Made by a program: the position numbers and the translations under genes. Below are positions 10,782-23,096 of a stretch of DNA of 64,000 nt, one piece after another. The stretch lies in contig JACVVK020000167.1 in assembly GCA_018292915.2 (NCBI GenBank), forward strand, positions 377,001 to 441,000, read 5' to 3'. The DNA comes from Batillaria attramentaria. Lineage: Eukaryota; Mollusca; Gastropoda; Batillariidae. Under the pieces are notes generated by a model that saw only the letters and a list, made by a program, of their open reading frames with translations, made no database searches and was not told the origin of the DNA. The stretch's first letter is position 1; the number at the start of each line of letters is the position of its first letter.

Positions 10782-13484
10782 TTTCGTGAACATACCACTG
10801 TGTACCATTAATAATAAGATATCGATGTGTTGGTGCCAACGATTGCTTTTAACAATACGTTAAACATAATGATGATTACTTTATTTTCAATCCAGTCAAA
10901 GGACGCTACCGACTGCTGCTGATGGGCAAAACGGGGAGCGGCAAGAGTTCCCTCGCTAGCAACCTCACTGGTAAAAAGACATTGGTGGGAGAAGGTGTCA
11001 CAGCCATAACCAGAGATTGTCAACTACTTGCTTCGGTCATGAAGGATGTACCCGTAGAGGTAGGAGTTGCAGACTACACCGAGTGCCTAAGAAAACTTAA
11101 ATAATTGTTGTTGCTGTTGCTGCTGTGACTGTTGCTGCTACTGTCGTTATTGTTGGCTTTAATACACGACAATTTATGAAAAATGTTGTGCAGGTTAATT
11201 AGTTTCATTGACAAGCATTTGATCCAAGACGCAAATCATGATTGCATTCTTAGCGTGTCAAACAGTTGAAATGAATGTAGCAGATCTCCACGGCGAAAGC
11301 GGTTGATTGCAGCGCCTGTTCCTCTGCCACAGAATAAAGGTTCCCTACTTATCACAACCAGAACACGCCAAATCAACTATAAACCATAAAATCAGTTGTA
11401 AACTTCAATGGATAATAATTGAACAAACTATTTCTCCCGCAAAGATTTGACACCCTAAACCGAAAACTGACACTGGACCGATTGGCAATGCCAACGTCAC
11501 TCTAGACCGGCGAGTTGATTTTCCTGGCAAAGAATCAAGTACCCTGTTGAAACGTGGGCTTGCTAAGAGCGGCGCCAGTTCAAAACTCGACGTTGTTGTT
11601 GTTGTTTCGGTAAGCTGGTTGGCCTTGAGTCAGACGCCAGTAGACGACCGCTGAATATCAATAGCTAGCTGAGACTGCGCTTTTCCTTTCCACTCTTCAA
11701 ATGGTGTGATTATTGATTATTTTGGTAAATGCTGGGTGTGTTGCAGTGAAGTGTTTTCAGTTTTGTCGTGATGTAGACAGACTCAGACAATTGAAGGATC
11801 GTGTTTGGCCAACAGTTCGCTTCCGTGGTACTTCCAGTAGAATGGAACAGTAAATTCTGGTCGCAGTTGCCAAGATATCATTGTAAATACATAATCAGGG
11901 TGCTAGCAACTCGGGACCTACAAATCGGAAACCACTTCAAGATGTTTTGCCAAATCTGAAAAGCCACAACTCGGAATGAAAGGAAAGCCAGAAGAAATTG
12001 ACAAGCGGGGGGGGGGGGGGGGGGGGGACGGCAAGACAGCTTACCACAGCATTCCTGAAACTGGATTGGCCCTCAAAATCGGAATGCAAGGAACGCCGAA
12101 AAAATTGACAAGCGGGGGGTGGGGGGGTGGGGGGAACGGCAAGACAGCTTACCGCAGCATTCCTGAAACTGGATTGGCCCTCAAAATCGGAATGCAAGGA
12201 ACGCCGAAAAAATTGACAAGCAAGCAAGGGGGGGGGGGGGGGGGGGGCAAGGCAGCTTACTGCCAGTCCTGAAACTGAATTGGCCCTCAAAATCGGAATG
12301 TAAGGAACGCCGAAAAAATTGACAAGCGGCGGGGGGGGGGGGGGGGGGCGGCGGCAAGACAGCTTACCACAGCAGTCCTGAAACTGAATTGGCCCTCAAA
12401 ATCGGAATACTAGGAACGCTGAAAAAAATGACAAGCGGGGGGGGGGGGGGGGGGGGGGCAAGACAGCTTACCGCAAACTCGGCACACGGCAAGCAAATCT
12501 AGCTACCGCAAACTACGTAGCCGCCTGTACGCACCACCTCTTCCTTTTTCACGATTTTGCGGTTAAAAGTGTTTCTAGTTCAAGAGGAGGCCATTGCAAC
12601 TTGTACTCCGCCGAAGACGGTCTCGAAATCGGAAATACGATCTGAATCGGAAATCTGCCACCCTGCAAATCGGAATTCTCCCCCCCCCCCCCCCCCCAAA
12701 AAAAAAAAAAAAAAAAACACGTACGATTTTCTGCCAAATCGGAAATCGGGATTCAGGTGAAATTTCAAATCGGAAATCCGATCTGAATCGGAACTCTGGC
12801 ACCCCTGCATAATACATGTAAACGACCCTGAATGCACGCTACAACTTTTTTAATTGGAGCAGCAGCTTCCAGCATGACACCAGACATCAAAGAAATTATT
12901 TTTCTGTGCAGGTGGTGGACACTCCCGGATTTTCTGACACAGAAAGGACCAATGACCAGGTAGCGGAAATCATCACAAAGTTTCTGTTTGACCTGGTTCC
13001 CGGACCGCATGCTGTGCTGTTTGTAGCTAGAGCCGATGGCCGATTTACAGATGATGACTACAAGGCATACCAGGAAGCCAAAAAATTGTTTGATAAAGAT
13101 AGTTTCATTTTTGTATTCACCGGTGGAGACAAGGTAGACCTTGAGAAACTGGAATCAGATATTTCGGGTACCAAGAAACTCAAGGAAGTTGTAGAAGAAA
13201 CTGGGAATCGATACATTCTCATCAACAACATGTCGCAAACGAAAGAAAAGAAAGAACAAGAGCAGAAAAAACTTCTCCGGCTTGTGGGGTCTGTAGCGCC
13301 AGAAATGAAGTCCTATATGCAAATTGATTTGACGCGGGAAACAGTCCAGCAAGTACTTGTTGAGAAAATCACAAAAGAAAATCAGGAAGGATCGGACGAA
13401 TTACATGACCTGAAGGTGAAGGTCGGACTGGACCTGCCCATAAAGAAGGACATGGAAAATAAAAAAACTTGTCATATTATGTGA
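8592..13484 (+). CDS. GIMAP/AIG1-family GTPase with two tandem GTPase domains and a CaaX box
   Basis: Five coding exons can be traced: 8592-8771, 9292-9691, 10081-10143 (or its duplicate 10605-10667), 10896-11059 and 12912-13484. All junctions are GT-AG and the phases match (0,1,1,0). With one linker exon the product is 459 aa, with both 480 aa. Domain 1 has P-loop GSTGSGKS at about 15-22, G3 VVDTPD at 61-66 (the usual DxxG glycine is Asp), the AIG1 box 'DCRYSEEE' and G4-like TKGD at 135-138. Domain 2 has GKTGSGKS at about 225-232, canonical VVDTPG at 270-275, 'DGRFTDDD', TGGD at 339-342 and NRYILINN near 368-375. The end, CHIM, is a CaaX prenylation signal, suggesting membrane anchoring. GIMAPs are immune-associated, dynamin-related GTPases that assemble on membranes. 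GIMAP8 is a known multi-domain relative. The ATG at 8592 was chosen because the P-loop follows at the usual distance. Upstream exons are possible. Confidence 0.88.
9067..9140. repeat. (CT)n(CA)n microsatellite in gene A intron 1
   Basis: A short CT tract runs into about 32 CA units, about 150 bp before exon 2. Confidence 0.97.
9904..10722 (+). repeat. Tandem duplication (524-bp period) copying the linker exon of gene A
   Basis: 9904-10200 and 10419-10722 are almost identical apart from an 8-10 bp A/T insertion near 10444 and a few substitutions. Each copy contains an acceptor ('ggtattcccag'), a 63-nt exon (10081-10143; 10605-10667) and a 'gttagg' donor. The exons differ at one visible codon, Trp in 'RAWSP' against Gly in 'RAGSP'. 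Phase is 1-1, so including one, both or neither keeps the reading frame. Copy 2 runs into a (CA)n tract (10716-10780) where copy 1 has only 'ctacacgag'. Confidence 0.9.
10716..10780. repeat. (CA)n microsatellite in gene A intron
   Basis: About 32 CA units, grown at a position where the sister copy has a single 'cacg'. Confidence 0.97.
11060..11935. other. Left part of gene A intron 4, no feature recognised
   Basis: This is intron between exons 4 and 5. It holds a short (TTG/CTG)n stretch at 11105-11155 and otherwise nothing recognisable. Confidence 0.5.
11936..12480. repeat. ~107-bp G-rich minisatellite in gene A intron 4
   Basis: The word 'attgacaagc', or its variant, followed by a G run occurs at about 11997, 12104, 12212, 12318 and 12428, giving spacings of 107, 108, 106 and 110. 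Units also share 'ggcaagacagcttacc', 'cagtcctgaaactg' and 'tggccctcaaaatcgg'. Each carries 15-23 consecutive or near-consecutive G, so the + strand has strong G-quadruplex potential. An A/C homopolymer junction and repeated 'aatcggaaatc' words follow at 12610-12800. Confidence 0.9.
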
Positions 13485-14734
13485 GCTGTTCCAATCGTTG
13501 ACCCGTGACACGATTTTGTCCGCCATGACTGTTGGGCTAGGGCGCTTGTTTGGTTTCCCTAGCACCAACGCGAATTTCATGTCTTTTAATTTTTATTGTT
13601 CTCGTGTTTCTTGGGCAGAACACTCCCAGGTTCATCACCTTGGATGAGAGGGTATCCACACTCAGTCTGCTGAGAGTTGATGTCTGTGTTACCACATTTG
13701 ATATACTAGGAGCTTGTCATGACTGAAGATACCCCCCCCCCTCCCCCATAACAATGATTGCATTAACATTTTAAAGTCTCACAGTTCCGGTCAAAGTCAA
13801 CTTTTCGCGAGGGTAATTCCATTGTTTCACGGAGTATGCTTTGCTGGTCGCGTTTCGCTTAAAGGAATTTAATACTGTTTTTAAAGAAATGAAATATCTA
13901 TTTTTTTTTTAATCTTGTTTACTAATGATATGCATGGCCCAGAAAGCTAATGCCTCCTAGCTGCCGAGTTCTAAAGGGCACTGATTGTAAGTAATGGATA
14001 AACACATCCGGGTTCTTGGCAGGACTATGCCTCAGGAGTTCTTTCTACCTTGAACTGCCTTAGCAGGGGTAGTTTTTTTATCTTTTGGAATCATTTTTTT
14101 TACTTGGGGCAAACGTGTGTCCCAGAGATATCTCAACTCCGTACAATGAAAGGATTTACTCAAACGTATTTCAATACGCCAGGCCATCATGTACATCCCA
14201 GCCAAATTTGGTGACCGTGAAGTATAAAATAATGAAAATTTAATGGCGTTTTCGTCGTTGTCAAAAACCAGGCCTGTATTTTTTGTGTGTTTATTAGAAG
14301 CTGCTTGGAAGTGCGCACCCCAAAGAAACGAATAATACTTTACAATTTTTTTACTACCGTAAGAGCCCGAGGCCGACCACACATGATCAGACTTGTTAAA
14401 ACGAACAAGCTACAGCACGCCAGTATGAGCCACTTCAAGCCACTAAGGCGTAAGCCTTCCCCGCTAGGTCCGAGAACGTTGCAGATTGCATCAGTAAGAG
14501 TTAGATTAGATTGTAGTAACATATTAGTACATTCGGTTTCTGATTGGCACGGTGATCGGACCCTTTCGGCAATCTTTCAAACCGACAACTGTAAATCCAA
14601 ATTGTTATTCCGTTGCTATAGCGCTTAGAGTTTGGAAAAAACGCAGTGCTATAGCGCTTAGAGTTTGGAAAAACACGGTGCTATGGTGTGGGAACCCGCT
14701 GACGGTGCATTGATTTGCAGCAGCATAGCACCGG

Positions 14735-14735
<1 letters not shown>

Positions 14736-14792
<57 letters not shown>
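14736..14792. repeat. (CA)n microsatellite
   Basis: About 28 CA units. Confidence 0.97.
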
Positions 14793-14794
<2 letters not shown>

Positions 14795-15154
14795 TATGGT
14801 TTCAACTTCCGTATCAACATGAAGAAAAACAACAGCCGGCTGGCTGAGCATTACTGTTATTTTTGCTTCTGTAAAGTGGATACATTTGTTTGCTTTTCAG
14901 TATATAAGAAATGAATACATTTCACACACTATGTACAGTTGTATTGAATGGTATCAGAGGGCCTGTATTTAATCTCTCTCCACAGCCGCATTGTTTGATT
15001 GTCTGCCCCCGGGGCGAAGAAAGTGCGGCAGCTAAAGGGCTAGAACTATATCAAGATACAGCCGCTTACAAATGGGGAATTATCCCCCCTCCCCCATCCT
15101 TTGTCGAACCCTGGACACGTCGGGCTGGAGACTTAAAACCTTATAACCTGGAGA

Positions 15155-15214
<60 letters not shown>
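15155..15214. repeat. (CA)n microsatellite
   Basis: About 30 CA units. Confidence 0.97.
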
Positions 15215-15217
<3 letters not shown>

Positions 15218-15324
15218 CACTCTTGAGTCTTTCAAACAGGATCCTTGGAAAAACTGAGTAGAAATCATCTTTCCTTCTTTTTTCCCCCAGCTCAGCCTGG
15301 GGTGCTGTCGGAACTTGAAAACGT

Positions 15325-15422
15325 CAGTTTTGCTGCGGTTGAAAATGTAACCAGTCAGTTTTTCTGCGGTTGAAAATGTAACCAGTCTGTTTTTTCTGCG
15401 GTTGAAAATGTAACCAGTCACT
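15325..15422. repeat. Three ~31-bp tandem repeats
   Basis: 'ctgcggttgaaaatgtaacc' followed by 'agtc' occurs three times in a row, with T-run length differences between copies. Confidence 0.9.
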
Positions 15423-17582
15423 GTCAGTAAACGGTACTCAACTGGTATTGGGATCAACTTCTTTTGTTTGAGCATGTCAGTTTTTTACCCTCCAAACTGA
15501 AGTCGGTAGTTATTGTGTGACGCCGGGAGAGATGTCGTCGTGACTGAGTAGCCTGTGTTACAAATTTATAAAAAGGTGTGCATGATTTCAGTCAGTGTGT
15601 GTAATTGTGTGATTGTCTGATGTGTGTCTGCGGGCCTGTAATAAAGGACACGGCATATGCAAGCTCTCAGAAATTGTCAGTCACGCTTGCTTTAGCACGC
15701 ACTCAGCGGCCTACGGTCACGTCACTCGCAAAATCACTCCCTAGCACACGCTATCAATAACTGAGACCAAAATAGCCTTCAAACATCGTGATTATTACAA
15801 AAATCTGATAACAAACAAAAAAAGGGTGAAATCACAGTAAATCACTCAGTAAACCATCATGGCACAAATTAACAACTTGAAAGAAATTAATTACAATTGA
15901 TTATGGCACAGATTCGGAAAAAAATAGAATCTCGTGTACGACTACTATGCTGTCTAGTGGTCAATTTAGGAATAGAAGTAGCACTAGAAATGAAATAACC
16001 GCCGACACAGTAAAGCTAGGAACTGAGACGAACTAATCCCCCACTAACAGCAAAACAAGCACCTCTAAAATGATAACAGACATAACTCCTGATAAGCATG
16101 AATCACTTAACCCATATTATCTAATCAAACTAACAAACAAACAAAAGAAGAGGAGGGGCGCGGGACCAAAATGAAAAAGAATTACCATAAAAACAAACAC
16201 TCTCTAACTGAGTAGGACTGGGAATTCCGGGGAGAGGGGAAACCGAAAAACTGGGCGCTAAGAATAGAATTCCTCCACTATGTGGTGGCTGTGTGGTGGC
16301 GAGAGTCAGAAGTTCGCTGTACGCGCTCGCTCGCTGGCGGACAAGCATCAGCGAGAAGAATAATTATTTACACTATCACTGTTGAAACTATAGAATAAAG
16401 TGAGAGCGGCCATTCTTGGCGAATTACATTAATTTAACAGAAACTTAACAAAAGAAAGCACTGCCGCGTCAGTTTACACAATTTATGCACTCAAGACCTA
16501 AAGAAATTAATTAGTGGAAATAGCCGCGTTACTGGCGGCTCAGTGTCTACGTGAAAACGACTGATCGACTTGGAAAATCGCTGAAACACCAAAACCGCAT
16601 GAAACTGTACTGACTGGCGAACACTGCAAAACTACCAAAAGAACCGGGGCACATACATTTAGTCCGGACTGGTAAGTATCCAAGGGAGAACACAAAGCTA
16701 ATTGACTGACCAGCGGGCGTGCACGTGAGGCCGGGGAAGGGAGGCGGGAAAACAAGACAACGTGACCAGGAACTCTCTACACCAAAACAGGGACTAACTA
16801 GAAAATAATAAGAAACTAACTTGATGCCAAAAACAAAACTAGTACAGCAAAAATCCTAATTCTAACTGCAAATACCGGTATTAAAATAAAATTAAAAACT
16901 CAATTCGCTACAATTGTTTCGTTGGTCCGTTTCTCAGAGGGTCAGTGAACCCATCAGTTACTGGTGCACAAAACTCGCTGTAATTCGGCAAGATATCGGA
17001 ATCTGTCGGGAATAATTATGGTATGCTGAGTCAATCATTAATTAATCTGAATGTCACATTCGGAATTAGCATTGCTGAACCATACAAGTGCTCCGTGAAA
17101 TTTGAGATTGCTTCGAAGACTGATAAGGTGTACGTACTGAACCTGAGCATGATCACACAGCAGTGGGGAATGGTGGCCGGGGAGGGTGTTGGGGGTGGGC
17201 CGGAGCGGAGGACAGGATGTCGTGTCTGTAAAATTACTAGTTTCTTTGCGGTGCTGTCAAGCTCTCTTGAATTACTCCTGGTCTGCGCAAATGCAAACAA
17301 AATACCCTGGCACAGGGAAAGTCCGGGCCGTCAGTTGCGCTTCATCAGCCATGACTAGTAGCTATGCAATGGCAACGGTATGTTTGAAAGGAAAACTGAA
17401 TCAGTGCTGTCAAGCGATTGGCGTAAAGTTTATTGTGGTTACTACTACTGATCCGAGGGGTGTTTTATTTGTTCGTTTTATGTGGTCTCAGTGTGAAAGG
17501 TCTTAAGAATAACGCTGAAAGAGCACAATTATGCTCTCAGTGTTTTGTTGGCAAACTTCCCAGCTGGGATGGGTACATTTAA

Positions 17583-18055
<473 letters not shown>

Positions 18056-18063
18056 TACATTGA

Positions 18064-20310
18064 GTGAAACGTGAGAGCACTCAGTCTTGTACACCCGGGC
18101 TACGCTCGCATGCTCACAAGGTTCTTTGGTAACCGAGGTCGCTTTTCTCTGCACACAGAAATAGGTTTAATGTTTCAAAAGCTGTTTCTGCACAGATACA
18201 TACTACATTTAGTAGTTGAACAATTACATTCTACCATCCCGCATTTCGTGCCATCCATCAGCTACAGGAAGTGCTCATAAAAGCTAATTTGCTGTCAAGA
18301 TAATATTTGTAAACTTGGCGCCAAAATAGCGCTTTATTCCACTGTTTACAGGCAGGTTCAAAGTGATCGTACATCTAGACCAGTGGTCATAATAAACCGA
18401 AAACTAGTTGTCCATACATGTTTACATGTATTATAGTCTGAAAACATGACCTAAAAACTAGACTTTGGACACAGTGCATTTCAATTTAAAAATAACTTGA
18501 TGTGAGTTAACGTAAAGAAAACTGCAACAATGGAATTACGAGCCTTCTTTTCCGATACAGAAGACACACACACTGGTCATCCAAAAGGCTACAGTTTTAG
18601 TTTATTCTCTTGGTTCACGAGTTAATATGCACTAGAAAAAAATGTAATTAATATCTATCTTCTCGGGGAAAAAATACATGCAAATTCGTCATCTTTCCAC
18701 GTATACATGTGTACTGGATTACATGTTTCCTTCTTGAAAACCTCTTCTATTGTGTTTTGTGATACACTCATAGATCTATGTACGACTAGGATGTCAGGGA
18801 CTTTCATTGTACTTCAATCCTTTTTTTATCCAGTTGAAGTGTTCTTGGTGTGAAATTAACGCGAAATTTTGGTGAATATTATTTCTTGACATGTCCAACC
18901 ATGTAGCAATTTTGTTATTATTGTAATGTAATCCACTTTTTCTCTTCTTATTCCATTTTTTCTTTCTTTTTTTTTTTTCTTCTTTTTTTTGTCATGCCCC
19001 TAGAGGGTTCGAAAATAAAATGATTTGAATTGATAACAGGGTTAGCTGTTTCTACAGCCATTTCAGTATGGGCATGTGATCTTTTAAAAGCACCTTGGGC
19101 TCGAAGCCGGCAATAAAATCTCTCTTGGTAAGCCATTACAGCACGCCTCATAGCGCCCACATAATAACAGCGATAACAGATTGTTCTGGTGTCGCGGTCT
19201 TTTGTGCATTCAAGATATAGCTGCCAGTAACGTGAACTGAACTTTTTGTTAAAATCTGATGCAATTCAGCATTAGGGTCGGTCGTCTCGGCTTACATCTA
19301 ACCAAACCAGCGCGGTGTCGTCCGACACAGTGAAAAGAAAGTACATGTTTAGCTGAAAGGTTTGCCTTCGACCGAAGGAGCTTCAAGCGTGTTCCGAGTT
19401 GAAGCATAATGATTTGTTTACCAGCCATCTCTAGGCAACAAAGACCGCCATGAACTGATGATCTAGTTACTGAAAAGGTTTAGTTCCATGTTTAGCTGAC
19501 GGAGCGACGGGGCGGTCTTAATAATACCGGTGAAAGCGCACGATCGGTCTTTTGGCAAACTTCTCGACTGGAAAAACATATGTGAACCCACAGAGCACTC
19601 TGACGTACTCCCATGCACACAAGTTTTTTTCGAAACCAAAGTCAGTCTTGTTTTACAGATGCAAAGATGCCTATTTAGAAGTCAAGTCGGATAACAAAGC
19701 TAATTTACTGTCAAACAAAAGTTTCAAAAAGTTCCCAAATCAAAATGGCGTTTACAGTTTACAGTTAACTAAGTTTGCGTCAGACAGCTATTAAGCCGTC
19801 TGTCAGTGCGGCACTGAGCAGCGAGTGTGGACGTCAGCTATGGGTCATGGTTTGCCATGGTGTCATGTCAGCGTTTGTGAAAAAAAAATAATAATAAACA
19901 ACAGTACTGAAGGGCCACTCTGATAACTGAGGTATCTTTCTAGATGGATTTCTTCACATCAGAGACAACCAGTCACTGAAAAGTTCCATGACTACTCATT
20001 AATTACCGGATGGATCGGCTTTACATCCGGTGACGAGGGCTATACGGGGCAATATAATTTCCTCGGCACACACCAAGGCTTAGGTACATTGCTACACTTC
20101 AATGGTTTCTGATCAACTTTGAAACGCGTACAAACTTGAATACAGGTGGTGTCAAAACTGTACAGGTGTTATGGTCGAGGAGAGACAAAAGAGAGAGACA
20201 GAGAAGGGGGGGGGGGGGGGTCGTAAAGTGTGACGATCCACTTAACAAAGGACAGAGGGGAGGCAACTGGCGTCGGGAACACGGAGCAGTGAAACATGGA
20301 GACCCCACCA
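18064..20310. other. Intergenic stretch between genes A and B, right part
   Basis: No gene was recognised. Segments near 17521-17580 plus 18070-18310 share diverged words with 19530-19730 ('ttggcaaacttc', 'agagcactc', 'aaagctaattt' and 'ctgtcaa'), suggesting two old copies of a dispersed repeat. A poly-G run lies at 20208-20220. Confidence 0.4.
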
Positions 20311-20316
20311 AGACAT

Positions 20317-20480
20317 GAATGACCTTGACTCAAGGTAAAGGTCATCAAAGCTGTCTATTGTGAATTTTAACGTTACCATTTTTACAGAACTTGCAAACAC
20401 TAGAACCATCAATCTGGCATAGTGATAGACATTGATAAGATCTTTACTGTCAGATCTCATATGAATGACCTTGACCCAGG
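20317..20480. repeat. Isolated unit of the 255-bp TCAAGGTCA repeat family
   Basis: It shares 'atgaccttgac', 'aaggtcatcaaagctgtc', 'ttttaacgttaccattt' and 'tgatagacattgataag' with units in the first 2 kb. Confidence 0.75.
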
Positions 20481-20551
20481 TGTGAATGAATTTGGTCGGG
20501 ACTTTTTTTACGCCTGTAGAAATGGCAACGCGATTTCTACCGGGAAAGAAG

Positions 20552-20615
20552 GGTGTCTTTATCAGTAATTATTGCAAGAGAAGTTGTTCTCTTGCAATAG
20601 TTACTGACAGACACC
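20552..20615. other. Hairpin downstream of gene B
   Basis: The left arm 'gtgtctttatcagtaatt...' and right arm '...agttactgacagacac' pair over about 27 positions with few mismatches around a 6-nt loop. It lies about 160 bp past the gene B stop, so it could be in its 3' UTR, or it could be a small MITE remnant. Confidence 0.55.
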
Positions 20616-20771
20616 TATATTTAGATCACAGCACTGCACTGCTACACTGGTTTTAAGAATCTTCTTTCCTGATACATAAACAGTCATGCACACTGCCATA
20701 ACCTAGGAACGAGGCTCCAGCTTGGTGTAGAGTTAACACACCAGCTGACATCGAATGCGTTCGTTATTTGC

Positions 20772-22734
20772 TCACAACAAGGTGCACAAGTTGATCTTCA
20801 CGCTCTTCTTATGAGTTTCAGTTTTTACAGTCTCCACAACTTTGGGGAAGTTGTACGGCACCGGCATGGGTCGTGTTCCAGCCTCGTCTGTTCCGTATTG
20901 CATCACTTCTCTGTTATATTCTTCTCTTGCCTGTTCTTTGGGTATTTTCTTTGCAGCACTTTTCTTATCTACAGCCTCCTTCACGAGTTTGCTGACATTT
21001 TCCTGCATGCCGCTCTTAGCGTGGTCACGCGCCAAGTCCTGTATTTTTTCTACGAGGGCGGACAGCTGCTTCTTCTTCTCTCCCTCATCCGTCTCTCTGT
21101 TGTTAATGATGACATACCTGTTACTTATCTCTGCCATCATGGTTTTGAAATTTGGACTCGCGTTTTCGATCTCACTGCGAACATCAATATTTTCAGTCTT
21201 CAGGACATCTCCGCCTGTGAACACGGCTATTGTGTGAGAAGCCATGTCATTACCTAACAACTTCTTCAGCTCAACGTAAGCGTTGTACTCTTCGTCAGTG
21301 AAGCGACTGTTGGCTTTAAACACCATCAAAATAGCGTGCGGTCCGGGAGAAAGACTGGCTGTGAATTTCGCGATTTCCTGAAGTATATCTTCATTCTTGT
21401 GATGGGTGTCAGTCACCCCTGGAGTGTCTACAACCTGCAAAAATGGTCATATCAAATCAATCTATCAATCCATCAATCAATCAGTTAATCAGTCAGTCAG
21501 TCAGCCAGCCCATAAAGTACTATTCGATAAAAACAGTCTGTCGATCAGCCATTCAATAATTAACAGCACAGTAAATAATTCAGCCATGCGATCGATATAC
21601 CAACTAGCCCTTCATTTCCCATCATTTGTTTTTGGCACTGCACGCAAGAAATTTTTGCTTTTTTCGGGGAAGGGGGGGAGGGGGCATTTTCTGGCATGCA
21701 GTGCCAAAAAGAAAAATGCCTACCGAAAACTTGATACTGCTTAAGTTCATCCAAGCGTAGCATTGCCAAAAATGAATGCAACTTAAACTGTTTTTGGTTT
21801 TTTGTCGTAAAATTGAACTCTTGGGTAGTGCGTCACGTGACTGGGTAAAACAGGGAAGTTTCACATGTCATACACTTCTTTAGCCTATTGTGACATACTA
21901 TGCCAAAATTTGTGAACGTGTGGCGTTGTTTTATATATATATACGAAAGAAAAAAGGGAAGAAACTGGCTTGGGTTACTAACTATGACCCCCGAGTCCCT
22001 TCTAAGACTTCCATTCTGAGGAGTAATTTTCCAATTCTATATTCCAACCCAGAGAATGAGAAAATTTTCCCCCGTAAACTCATAATTTCAGCTGAAAGAC
22101 GCCGCAGAAACTTGGGCGAAATTTATAAACCAACAGTCCCCAAGAGATTCACCCCTCACGGCCCCCAAGCTCAGCCAGGTTTCTTCCCTTGTTCTGCCAA
22201 ACGATGTGACACATGCTCCCATTCCAAGGAAGTCCATCAGTTTAGATCTCCATGGGATGGTAGAATGTGGAACATCAGACAGAACTTGACATGTACCATG
22301 CCTAACCTGATTTATGTGATACAGTGTGACTGCAGCCCTGAGAACATCTACATTGGTTCTACCAAAAACTTAAAGCTGAGATGGGCCAACCATAAGAGCG
22401 ATATCAAAACTGGCAAAGTTACGAAATGCCAGCTAGCCGCCCATGTCTGTCAGAACCCACATGCAGCTGACCCTCAGCTCCACTTCCTCACCATTTTTGC
22501 AATAGAACGAGTGGAGCAAGAAAAGGACCTCATCAAGAGGGAGATATGGTGGCAGTGTAATTTAGGCACCATCTTTTCTGGCCTCAACACCAGGAAAGAT
22601 CTAGCCACCATGCTCCGTCTTGGTAAGAGGATCCTTTTCTAGAACATAAGGATGGAATTTGACAGGCATCAGCGAGAGGTTTCGGCCCAGTAATCCAGTA
22701 ATTTGTGTACAGTTTGCAGATCTTCTCAGGGTTG

Positions 22735-22776
<42 letters not shown>

Positions 22777-22959
22777 ACGTGAAAGAGCAAGAACATTATT
22801 ATTGACGTAAGGATTGCGTCATAACCCTGACGTCATTTATTTTGTATTTTGTATTTCGTATTCCCCTGATGAAGGACCCGCGGAGGGCCCGAAAATTTGG
22901 GATCCATGTTTTCTTAATAATAATAGTTGTTCACAGTTTTCAAGGAGTGTATTTTCTAG

Positions 22960-23027
<68 letters not shown>

Positions 23028-23049
23028 ACGCCACACGTTCACAAATTTA

Positions 23050-23096
<47 letters not shown>

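Larger units (their letters stand above)
13485..17500. other. Intergenic stretch between genes A and B, left part
   Basis: No gene was recognised. It contains a dispersed repeat at about 14370-14500 that recurs inverted at about 37830-37985 ('ccacttcaagcc' and 'cttccccgctaggtccgag'), a ~36-bp direct repeat at 14612-14690 and CA tracts at 14736-14792 and 15155-15214. Three ~31-bp repeats of 'gcggttgaaaatgtaaccagt' lie at 15325-15422. The 15650-17000 stretch is A-rich and otherwise featureless. Confidence 0.5.
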
